DNA of 64,000 bases from JAGPUQ01 sp049325095. Its GTDB lineage: Bacteria > Pseudomonadota > Gammaproteobacteria > Pseudomonadales > Porticoccaceae. The translations under genes and the position numbers were made by a program. The notes beneath the pieces were generated by a model that saw only the letters and a program-made list of their open reading frames with translations, ran no database searches and was not told where the DNA came from. The DNA lies in contig JBMOPO010000028.1 of assembly GCA_049325095.1 (NCBI GenBank), forward strand, positions 52,871 to 116,870, in the 5' to 3' direction. This document shows, one piece after another, positions 52,287-59,540 of this stretch (the stretch's first letter is position 1; each line of letters starts with the position of its first letter).

Positions 52287-53546
52287 TCAGGCCCGCCACG
52301 CCGCCCGCAGCCAGTCGCGAAACCGGGGCGCGGCGATCCCGATCAGTGCTTCGGCCCGGGCCCGGGTGTCCAGGTGGCGGACGGCGGCGGCACCGTATTC
52401 GGTGATGAACAGATCGGCGTCGGTGCGCGGCGCGGTGGCCACCGTGCCCTGGGCCAGGGCCGGCACGATGCGCGAGACGGTGCCGCCGGCGGCGGTGGCC
52501 GGCAGCGCGATGATCGAGCGGCCGCCGCGGGCGCGCAGCGCGCCGCGGATGAAATCCAGGCCGCCGCCGGTGCCGCTGTGTTGGCGGCCGCCGATCATCT
52601 CGGCGTTGATCTGGCCGAACAGATCGACCTCCACCGCCGAGTTGATGGCGACGAAGTTGTCGATGCCGGCCAGTACGCCCTGGTCGTGGGTGTAGTTCAC
52701 CGGCCGCAGTTGCAGCTCCGGTGTCCGCTGTGCCCAGTCGAGGGTGTCGGCGTCGCCGGTGACGAAGCCGGTGACGATCCGGCCTCGGTCGAGGGCCTTG
52801 CGCGCCCCGGTGATCACGCCGCGGCGGGCGAGTGCCGCTATGCCGTGGGCGATCATCCCCGAGTGCACGCCGAGGTCGTTGTGCCCGGCCAGCGCGGCCA
52901 GCGCAGCATCCGGAATCGAGCCCACGCCCACCTGCAGGCAGTCGCCGTCGCGCACCCAGCGGGCGATCTCGGCGCCGATGGCGCGGGCGGTGGCGTCGAT
53001 GGCGGGCGGCGGCTCCAGCGCGGGCGGGCGCTCGACCTCGACGGCGCAGTCGATCTCCTCCAGCCCGATGGTGGGGCAGCCGGGGAGCCTAGGCAGGGCG
53101 CGGTTGATCTCGGCCACCACCAGTTTCGCCCGCGCCAGCGCCGCGGGCTGGAAGTCGAGCCGCAGACCGTAGGCGCAGCGGCCGCCGGCGTCCGGCGGCG
53201 TGAGCTGGAGCAGAGCGATGTCCGGTTCCAGCGCGCGCTCCAGCCAGTCGTAGATGGCGCGGTACTGCAACGGCACCAGGCCGACCCGGCCCGCGGCATA
53301 CAGCTCGCGCAGCCCCGGAGTCAGCATGCAGGTCAGCAGGCGCGCGTCGGGATGGAGGTCGGCGAAGGGCGTGGGCCGGGCGCCCGGGAACACGGCGCCC
53401 ACATAGGTTACGCCGGCGCTCGCCTCCGGCTGCGCGCGCAGCGCCCGGCCGATGGCGCGCGGCTCCGCGGCGCCCCCGGCGACGAACACGGTCATGCCGG
53501 GCCGCAACAGTGCGCCGACCTCGGCGGCCTGGATCCAGCGCGGCAT
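52287..53546 (-). CDS. Acetyl-CoA hydrolase / 4-hydroxybutyrate CoA-transferase family protein
   Basis: A class I CoA-transferase of the AcH family, 419 residues. The catalytic Glu lies in INSAVEVDLFGQ near residue 293; the GIGS-like loop VGVGSIPDAALAAL and the C-terminal FITEYGAAAVRHL are typical. The usual GGQxDF motif reads GGGLDF here, a small deviation. It likely moves CoA between short acids such as acetate, butyrate or hydroxybutyrate. A 41-codon open frame resembling a monooxygenase N-terminus precedes it by 21 bases. Confidence 0.88.
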   Translation of the reverse strand: MPRWIQAAEVGALLRPGMTVFVAGGAAEPRAIGRALRAQPEASAGVTYVGAVFPGARPTPFADLHPDARLLTCMLTPGLRELYAAGRVGLVPLQYRAIYDWLERALEPDIALLQLTPPDAGGRCAYGLRLDFQPAALARAKLVVAEINRALPRLPGCPTIGLEEIDCAVEVERPPALEPPPAIDATARAIGAEIARWVRDGDCLQVGVGSIPDAALAALAGHNDLGVHSGMIAHGIAALARRGVITGARKALDRGRIVTGFVTGDADTLDWAQRTPELQLRPVNYTHDQGVLAGIDNFVAINSAVEVDLFGQINAEMIGGRQHSGTGGGLDFIRGALRARGGRSIIALPATAAGGTVSRIVPALAQGTVATAPRTDADLFITEYGAAAVRHLDTRARAEALIGIAAPRFRDWLRAAWRA

Positions 53547-53567
53547 GGCGTCGCTCCGGGGCCGCCG

Positions 53568-53693
53568 CTAGCGGCCGCCGGGGCGGGTCTCCAGGCCGGC
53601 GCAGCGATCCGCCCGCCGGTCGCGCGCTTGGCGATACTGCCGGCGCAGGGTGTCCGGGTCGAAACCGAGTTCGGCGACGGGTTGGGTGGTCAT
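53568..53693 (-). pseudogene. 41-codon open frame resembling a BVMO N-terminus
   Basis: ATG at 53693 to TAG at 53568. The peptide includes FDPDTLRRQYRQARDRR, which resembles the N-terminal helix of Baeyer-Villiger monooxygenases (FDPDALRxKYRxERDKR) but then stops. It may be the remnant of a deleted monooxygenase gene, or a short leader peptide for the CoA-transferase gene 21 bases downstream. No strong RBS is visible. Low certainty that it is expressed. Confidence 0.4.
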
Positions 53694-53745
53694 GGCCGGG
53701 GTCCCGCAAGCCGCAAACTGGAGCGACGACCGAGACTAAAGCAGG

Positions 53746-53759
53746 TTACCCGCGGGTAC
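53746..53759. promoter_or_regulatory. Palindromic operator candidate, copy 2
   Basis: TACCCGCGGGTA (53747-53758) is a perfect 12-bp palindrome in the divergent region between the CoA-transferase gene and guaB. It lies 53 bases upstream of the guaB -35 box and 53 bases upstream of the small BVMO-like frame. Its core equals that at 50508-50517. Confidence 0.5.
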
Positions 53760-53811
53760 AACCTCGGATGTCCGCTGCGCAGCGGGAGCCGGTCCGGGCG
53801 CGGTCTTCGGT

Positions 53812-53839
53812 TTACCGGGCCCGGGCGCGCGACTATACT
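53812..53839 (+). promoter_or_regulatory. guaB promoter candidate
   Basis: TTTACC (53812-53817), 16-base spacer, and TATACT (53834-53839), 36 bases before the guaB ATG. It is the best sigma-70-like pair in this stretch. Confidence 0.5.
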
Positions 53840-53875
53840 TTCCCGCCTTCCGGGATCGGCCCGCCGGCGCAGACC

Positions 53876-55351
53876 ATGCTCAGAATCGATCACGAAGCGC
53901 TCACCTTCGATGACGTCCTGCTGCTGCCCGGCTACTCCGAGGTGATCCCCCGCGACGTCAGCCTGCAGACCCGCCTCACGCGCGCCATCCGCCTCAACAT
54001 TCCGCTGGTGTCCGCCGCCATGGATACGGTCACCGAAGCCCGATTGGCGATCGCGCTGGCCCAGGAAGGCGGCATCGGCATCATCCACAAGAGCATGAGC
54101 GTCGAACAGCAGGCCCAGGAGGTGCGGGCGGTCAAGAAGTTCGAGAGCGGGGTGGTCAAGGATCCCATCACCATCGAGGCCACCACCCCGATCCGCGATC
54201 TGTTGGCGCTGACCCGGGAGCACAACATCTCCGGCGTACCGGTGCTGGCGAACGGCGACCTGGTCGGCATCGTCACCCGCCGCGACGTGCGCTTCGAGAC
54301 CAATCTCGACGCGCCGGTCGCCAGCGTGATGACCCCGCGCGAGCGCCTGGTGACGGTGCGCGAGGGCGCTGGCGCCGAGGAGGTCAAGCGCCTGCTGCAC
54401 CGGCACCGGATCGAGAAGGTGCTGGTGGTCAACGACCGCTTCGAGCTGCGCGGGCTGATCACCGTCAAGGACATCGACAAGGCCGAGCGCTATCCCGACT
54501 CCTGCAAGGACGAATTCGGCCGGCTGCGGGTGGGAGCCTCGGTGGGCACCAGCGCGGAAACCGACGAGCGGATCGCGGCCCTGATCGCGGCCGGCGTCGA
54601 CGTGCTGGTGGTGGACACCGCCCACGGACATTCCGCCAACGTGCTGCGCCGGGTGCAGTCGATCAAGCGCCACCATCCCGAGGTACAGGTGATCGGCGGC
54701 AACATCGCCACCGCCGAGGCGGCGCTGGCGCTGGCCGACGCCGGCGCCGATGCGGTCAAGGTGGGCATCGGCCCGGGCTCCATCTGCACCACCCGGGTGG
54801 TCACCGGGGTCGGCGTCCCCCAGATCAGCGCCATCGCCAATGTGGTGAAGGCGCTGGCGGACCAGGACATCCCGGTCATCGCCGACGGCGGCCTGCGGTT
54901 CTCCGGCGACATCGCCAAGGCCATCGCCGCCGGCGCCGACACCGTGATGGTCGGCTCCCTGCTGGCCGGCACCGAGGAGGCGCCGGGCGAGATCGAGCTC
55001 TACCAGGGCCGCACCTACAAGGCCTACCGCGGCATGGGTTCGCTGGGCGCCATGGCCCAGACCCAGGGGTCGAGCGACCGTTATTTCCAGGATGCCAGTG
55101 TCGGCTCCGACAAGCTGGTGCCGGAGGGCATCGAAGGCCGGGTGCCCTACAAGGGTCCGGTATCCACCATCATCCACCAGCTGATGGGCGGGCTGCGCTC
55201 GGCGATGGGCTATACCGGCTGCCGGGACATCGCCGAACTGCGCACCAAGCCGCGCTTCGTGCGGGTGACCGGCGCGGGCGTGCAGGAGAGCCACGTCCAC
55301 GACGTCGGCATCACCAAAGAGACACCCAATTACCCGGTCGGCGGCCGCTAG
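53876..55351 (+). CDS. guaB: Inosine-5'-monophosphate dehydrogenase
   Basis: It oxidises IMP to XMP with NAD, the committed step of GMP synthesis. 491 residues. A TIM barrel is interrupted by two CBS domains (about 95-205); the catalytic Cys304 lies in GPGSICTTR and the mobile flap Arg is in the RYFQ region. The ATG at 53876 is where homology begins. Its usual partner guaA is 4.2 kb away instead of adjacent, and the last 120 bases of the gene plus 25 bases downstream reappear, diverged, at 59309-59448 just before guaA. Confidence 0.97.
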   Translation: MLRIDHEALTFDDVLLLPGYSEVIPRDVSLQTRLTRAIRLNIPLVSAAMDTVTEARLAIALAQEGGIGIIHKSMSVEQQAQEVRAVKKFESGVVKDPITIEATTPIRDLLALTREHNISGVPVLANGDLVGIVTRRDVRFETNLDAPVASVMTPRERLVTVREGAGAEEVKRLLHRHRIEKVLVVNDRFELRGLITVKDIDKAERYPDSCKDEFGRLRVGASVGTSAETDERIAALIAAGVDVLVVDTAHGHSANVLRRVQSIKRHHPEVQVIGGNIATAEAALALADAGADAVKVGIGPGSICTTRVVTGVGVPQISAIANVVKALADQDIPVIADGGLRFSGDIAKAIAAGADTVMVGSLLAGTEEAPGEIELYQGRTYKAYRGMGSLGAMAQTQGSSDRYFQDASVGSDKLVPEGIEGRVPYKGPVSTIIHQLMGGLRSAMGYTGCRDIAELRTKPRFVRVTGAGVQESHVHDVGITKETPNYPVGGR

Positions 55352-55523
55352 CCGACGCGCGGATGCCGTGCGGCGGTCCGGCGGGCCAAGGACCGGGCGA
55401 CGCTTGCAAGCCCGGCGTTCTATGGTGCAGTTTCCATCCGGCAGGATGTCCCAAGGCTCGGAACTCGATTGAGGGATTCCGGTGCCGGCCTGTACTGCGA
55501 CGCGGCGAGCCGAGCCGAGGCAG

Positions 55524-56450
55524 TCATGGATGCGATGGTTCCGCGTCGCCGGAAAGAAACAGCGAGCTGCGCGCGCCCTCGCTGACCACCCTGACCGCCG
55601 GATGGCGCAGGCGCCGCTCGGTGGAGATGGCGTAGAAGCGCTCGCGCACTTCGTCGGTGGTGCCGATCAGGACCACGCCGTACTGGCGCACGATGTCGTC
55701 CGCCACCGCGCTCGGGCCGGTGAACACGCCCGCGCCGGCCTGGCCGAAGGACTTCATCAGACTGGCATCGTCGAACTCGCCGGCGATCAGCGGCCGGATG
55801 TCGTGGCGGTCGAGCCAGTGGTCGATGGCGCCGCGCAGCGCCCCGCGCGGTGCCGGCAGCAGCAGCGGCGCCTCGCGCAGCAGGTCCGGAAACTGCCCCG
55901 GATGGCGCTCGCGCAGCACCGGCGCGGCGAAGAAGCTGATCCCGCACTCGCCCAGCAGGTGGCTGAAGGCGCGCAGCTCGAGATTGGCCGCCAGCGCCGT
56001 GTCCGCCAGCACCAGATCGAGCCGGTGCAGCGCCAGTTCCGCCACCAGATCCTCTAGCGCGCCTTCCCGGCAGGCGAGCTGCACCGGGCGGTCCAGCGCG
56101 AGCGCGGGCGCCAGCAGGCGCTGCACGATGACCTTCGACAGCACGTCCACCACGCCCACCCGAAACGGCAGCGGCCGGTCGAGGCTGCGTCCCGCGACGG
56201 CGGCCTGCATTTCCGAGCCCAGCCGGAAAATTTCCTGCGCGTATCCGAACGCCAGGTGCCCGAGCTCGGTGAGCGCGATGCCGCGCCCGGCCGGGGCGAA
56301 CAGTCGTCCGCCGAGTGTGCGTTCCAGCGCGCGCAACTGGCCGGTGATGGTCTGCGGCGTCAGGAACAGCACCTTGGCCGCGCCGATGACGCTGCCCTCG
56401 CGCGCCACGGTCCAGAAGTAGTAGAGGTGGTTGTAGTTGAGGCCGCGCAT
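55524..56450 (-). CDS. nhaR: LysR-type regulator of the NhaR group
   Basis: A LysR-family regulator of 308 residues. The N-terminal helix-turn-helix begins LNYNHLYYFWTVAREGSVIGAA and continues LTPQTITGQLRALE, the sequence typical of NhaR, which activates the Na+/H+ antiporter gene nhaA in response to Na+ in E. coli. No nhaA is in the window. The gene is divergent from htpX, with a TerC/Alx gene beyond it, so its targets here may be these. The ATG at 56450 and a strong promoter upstream support the start. GC content is ordinary for the region. Confidence 0.88.
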   Translation of the reverse strand: MRGLNYNHLYYFWTVAREGSVIGAAKVLFLTPQTITGQLRALERTLGGRLFAPAGRGIALTELGHLAFGYAQEIFRLGSEMQAAVAGRSLDRPLPFRVGVVDVLSKVIVQRLLAPALALDRPVQLACREGALEDLVAELALHRLDLVLADTALAANLELRAFSHLLGECGISFFAAPVLRERHPGQFPDLLREAPLLLPAPRGALRGAIDHWLDRHDIRPLIAGEFDDASLMKSFGQAGAGVFTGPSAVADDIVRQYGVVLIGTTDEVRERFYAISTERRLRHPAVRVVSEGARSSLFLSGDAEPSHP

Positions 56451-56482
56451 CCATTTGCTCGGAATTACATTAGGTATGAACC

Positions 56483-56511
56483 ATTAAAAAATCGATTTTT
56501 ATTGTTATCAA
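56483..56511 (-). promoter_or_regulatory. nhaR promoter with AT-rich palindrome
   Basis: On the minus strand TTGATA (complement of 56506-56511) and TTTAAT (complement of 56483-56488) are separated by exactly 17 bases. The spacer holds the palindrome AAAAATCGATTTTT (56487-56500). This AT-rich stretch stands out in very GC-rich DNA and is also upstream of htpX, so it is a likely site for autoregulation and control of both directions. Confidence 0.6.
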
Positions 56512-56560
56512 GCTTGTCATAGGCTGCCCCGGCGTCGTTACCTGAAGTCCGAGGTTCGCC

Positions 56561-57439
56561 ATGAAGCGTATCGGTTTGTTCCTGCTCACCAACCTCGCCG
56601 TGCTGGCGGTGCTGGCGGTGACCAGCCGCCTGCTCGGGGTGGATCGGTTCCTCACCCAGAACGGCCTCGACCTGCCGGCGCTGTTCGGTTTTGCCGCCGT
56701 GTTCGGCATGGGCGGCGCTTTGATCTCCCTTGCCCTGTCGCGCTGGATGGCGGTGCGCAGCACCGGCGCGCGGGTGATCGGCCAGCCGGCTGACGCCACC
56801 GAGCGCTGGCTGCTCGACACCGTGGCGCGGCAGGCGCAGATGGCCGGCCTGCCGATGCCGCAGGTGGCGATCTTCGACTCGCCGCAGCCCAACGCCTTCG
56901 CCACCGGCCCCAGCCGTTCGCGCGCGCTGGTGGCGGTGTCCAGCGGCCTGCTCGCACAGATGGACCGGCGCCAGATCGAGGCGGTGCTGGCGCACGAGGT
57001 CAGCCACATCGCCAATGGCGACATGGTGACGCTGACCCTGATCCAGGGCGTGGTCAACACCTTCGTGATCGCGCTGGCGCGCATCGTCGGCTACGCGGTG
57101 GACCGGGCACTGGCCGGCGGGCAGGAGCGCGAGGCGCCCGGCCCCGGCTTCTGGATCACCAGTCTGGTGTGCGAGCTGTTGCTGGGCATCCTGGCCACGA
57201 TGGTGGTGATGGCCTTCAGCCGCCGGCGCGAGTTTCGCGCCGATGCCGGCGGCGCGCGGCTGGCCGGGCGCGGCGCCATGATCGCGGCGCTCGAGCGTCT
57301 GCGCGCCGCGCACGAGCCGCAGGCGCTGCCGGCCTCGCTGAACGCCTTCGGCATCCTGGGCGGCAAGGCCATGGCGCGGCTGTTCATGTCCCACCCGCCG
57401 CTCGAAGCGCGCATCGCGGCGCTGCGCGCCGCCCTCTGA
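56561..57439 (+). CDS. htpX: Membrane zinc metalloprotease HtpX, second copy
   Basis: An M48 membrane protease, 292 residues, full length. N-terminal membrane helices at about 5-22 and 37-58; zinc motif HEVSH at 145-149 in VLAHEVSHIANGD; third-ligand segment EFRADAGGA near 225; further helices between. It differs from the copy at 1-753 at many positions, so it is a diverged paralogue rather than a recent duplicate. It is the first gene of a rightward set with a zinc-ribbon gene and a TerC/Alx gene. Confidence 0.95.
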   Translation: MKRIGLFLLTNLAVLAVLAVTSRLLGVDRFLTQNGLDLPALFGFAAVFGMGGALISLALSRWMAVRSTGARVIGQPADATERWLLDTVARQAQMAGLPMPQVAIFDSPQPNAFATGPSRSRALVAVSSGLLAQMDRRQIEAVLAHEVSHIANGDMVTLTLIQGVVNTFVIALARIVGYAVDRALAGGQEREAPGPGFWITSLVCELLLGILATMVVMAFSRRREFRADAGGARLAGRGAMIAALERLRAAHEPQALPASLNAFGILGGKAMARLFMSHPPLEARIAALRAAL

Positions 57440-57472
57440 GCCACCTTTCCCGATCACCCGGAGGATATCGCC

Positions 57473-57751
57473 ATGCAGTGCCCCAACTGCCAGATCGACC
57501 TGCAGATGACCGAGCGCCACGGCGTCGAGATCGACTACTGCCCGCGCTGCCGCGGCGTGTGGCTGGACCGCGGCGAACTGGACAAGATCATCGAGCGCGC
57601 CGGCGATGACGACCGTCCGCGAGGGGTGGCCCGGCAGGCGCCGCCTGGGCACGATCGCCGCCCCGGTGAGGACGACTATCGCGGTCGCGATCATCGCCAC
57701 CCGAAATCGCGCAAGCGCGGCCTGCTCGGCGAACTGTTCGACTTCGACTGA
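57473..57751 (+). CDS. zf-TFIIB (transcription-factor-like zinc ribbon) protein
   Basis: 92 residues. The N-terminus CPNCQIDL...CPRCRGVWLDRGELDKII is the bacterial zf-TFIIB domain with four Cys zinc ligands. The C-terminus is highly charged (DRRPGEDDYRGRDHRHPKSRKRG). A similar gene is often next to htpX in proteobacteria. Function unknown. It starts 33 bases after htpX and is followed by a terminator-like hairpin. Confidence 0.88.
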   Translation: MQCPNCQIDLQMTERHGVEIDYCPRCRGVWLDRGELDKIIERAGDDDRPRGVARQAPPGHDRRPGEDDYRGRDHRHPKSRKRGLLGELFDFD

Positions 57752-57752
57752 A

Positions 57753-57772
57753 GCGGGGCGCCGGCCCCCCGC
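57753..57772 (+). terminator. Terminator-like hairpin after the zinc-ribbon gene
   Basis: GCGGGG (57753-57758) pairs with CCCCGC (57767-57772), directly after the stop codon. There is no T-tract. It would partly separate the TerC/Alx gene. Confidence 0.35.
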
Positions 57773-57850
57773 GGCCGGCCCGACGGGTCACCGCGAGCGG
57801 GCGGCGCGTGTCCGGCCGCCGGATTTCTGCCTCCCCGAGAACACGACACC

Positions 57851-58807
57851 GTGATCGAGACAATCGGCAACGGCTGGATGTGGACAGGCTTCATCGCCTT
57901 CATCGGCTTGATGGTGGCGATCGACATGCTGCTGCTCGGCAGGCAGGGGGCGCACCGGGTCAGCGCGCGCGAGGCGGGTGTCTGGTCGCTGGTGTGGGTG
58001 GCACTCGCGCTGGCCTTCAACGCCGGGCTGTGGTGGTGGCTGGACGGGCAGTACGGGCGGGCCATCGCCAACCAGCGGGCGCTCGAGTTCCTGACCGGCT
58101 ATCTCGTCGAGAAGGCGCTCGCGGTAGACAACATCTTCGTGTTCGTGATGATCTTCGGCTACTTCGCGGTGCCGGCCGAGTACCAGCGGCGGGTGCTGCT
58201 GTACGGCGTGCTGGGCGCGATCGTGATGCGCGCGGCGATGATCCTGGCCGGCGCGGCGCTGATCGCGCACTTCCGCTGGGTGCTGTACCTGTTCGGCGCG
58301 CTGCTCGTGGCCACCGGGGTCAAGATGCTGCTGTTCGCCGACCACGCGCCGGATCTCGCGAAAAACCCGGTGCTGCGTTGGCTGCGCGGGCACTTGCGGG
58401 TGACCGACGAGTACCACGGCGACCGCTTCATCGTGCGCCGGGATGGGGTGCTGTGGTTCACGCCGCTGTTCCTGGTGCTGGTGATGATCGAGGTCAGCGA
58501 CCTGGTGTTCGCGGTGGACAGCATTCCGGCCATCTACGCCCTCACGGCCGATCCGTTCATCGTGTTCACCTCGAACCTGTTCGCCATCCTCGGGTTGCGC
58601 GCGCTGTACTTTCTACTGGCCGACATGGCGCAGCGCTTTCGCCTGCTCAAGTACGGCGTGGCGCTGGTGCTGGTGTTGATCGGCGCCAAGATGCTGCTCG
58701 CCGATGTGTACAAGCTGCCGATCGGCACGGCGCTAGGGCTGGTGGCGCTGATTCTCGCGGCCAGCATGGCGGCGAGCCTGTGGCAGGCGCGCCGTCAGCC
58801 GGTTTGA
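57851..58807 (+). CDS. TerC/Alx family membrane protein
   Basis: 318 residues with about nine membrane helices. The family motifs EKALAVDNIFVFVMIF (near 85) and EVSDLVFAVDSIPAIYAL (near 218) carry the acidic residues used for metal binding. Alx of E. coli is controlled by pH and manganese and exports Mn2+. The start is GTG at 57851. I looked for the manganese riboswitch (yybP-ykoY) that precedes E. coli alx and see none in the 99-base leader. Confidence 0.92.
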   Translation: MIETIGNGWMWTGFIAFIGLMVAIDMLLLGRQGAHRVSAREAGVWSLVWVALALAFNAGLWWWLDGQYGRAIANQRALEFLTGYLVEKALAVDNIFVFVMIFGYFAVPAEYQRRVLLYGVLGAIVMRAAMILAGAALIAHFRWVLYLFGALLVATGVKMLLFADHAPDLAKNPVLRWLRGHLRVTDEYHGDRFIVRRDGVLWFTPLFLVLVMIEVSDLVFAVDSIPAIYALTADPFIVFTSNLFAILGLRALYFLLADMAQRFRLLKYGVALVLVLIGAKMLLADVYKLPIGTALGLVALILAASMAASLWQARRQPV

Positions 58808-59308
58808 ACAGGCCGCTCGGTCCTGCGCGGCGCGGCCCGGCGCAGGCCGGGGCGTGCGGCACCGTGCCGATTCACCTGAGTTCAACGTGTTCGCGCGGGT
58901 CAGGGTCGACTCACTGGCCCGGTGTGGTGCAGCGCCGGCGCGCGGGCCAGCTCGGGGTCATCAGCGGGCGTCCCGGTCATCGCTTGGTAGAAATTGAATT
59001 CTTGACCCAGCGGGGCGCTGCCATCGTGAGAAGGTGGCCTGCGTCCCGGTAAACGAAGGTGCTGTCCATCGTCCTCGAGCGATTCCGTCCACGGCATTGC
59101 ACAGGCTAGAATCCGCGGATGCGCGATGGCATTTCACTGGACAGCTTTTCCCGGGCCGCCGTTGTCTCCCGGCTCGATGGATGCCGTCCAGCGGCGCTGT
59201 GCCCGGCGGATCTTTGGAGCGGCTCCTCCCGTGCGCTCGTCGGCGCCGAAGCCGCCGCACCTGAAGCCGTCAGGCTCACGGGACAACACTGGCACCGCCC
59301 GGAGCGTC
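58808..59308. other. Intergenic region between the TerC gene and the guaB remnant
   Basis: About 500 bases with only short, unconvincing open frames. A TAGAAT at 59107-59112 followed by the palindrome ATCCGCGGAT (59111-59120) might be part of a promoter for guaA. Nothing else recognisable. Confidence 0.5.
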
Positions 59309-59448
59309 GCCGAACTGCGCACCAAGCCGCGCTTCGTGCGGATGACCGGCGCGGGCGCGCTGGAGAGCCGCGTCCACCACCTCGGCATCGGAGACACCCA
59401 ATTACCCCGGTGGCGGCCGCTAGCCGGCGCGCGGATGCCGTGCGGCGG
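59309..59448 (+). repeat. Diverged duplicate of the guaB 3' end
   Basis: This 140-base segment aligns with guaB and its downstream flank at 55231-55376, in the same orientation. It starts GCCGAACTGCGCACC in both and ends in GATGCCGTGCGGCGG in both, with about ten scattered substitutions and a few small indels, one near 59390 that breaks the frame. The segment covers the last 40 codons and 25 bases past the stop. It lies 92 bases before guaA, the normal guaB position, and so marks the old guaB-guaA junction. Confidence 0.9.
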
Positions 59449-59540
59449 GCAGGGTGCGACAGGCGGTGGCCAGCCATAACATGCCAGCCATAAAGAGACC
59501 CGCAAGCTCCCAGCCCCGACCCCGGACCGCAGGTGATCCG

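Noticed and set aside
57752..57850. A manganese (yybP-ykoY) riboswitch before the TerC/Alx gene
   Set aside because: The conserved internal-loop sequences are absent in the 99-base leader.
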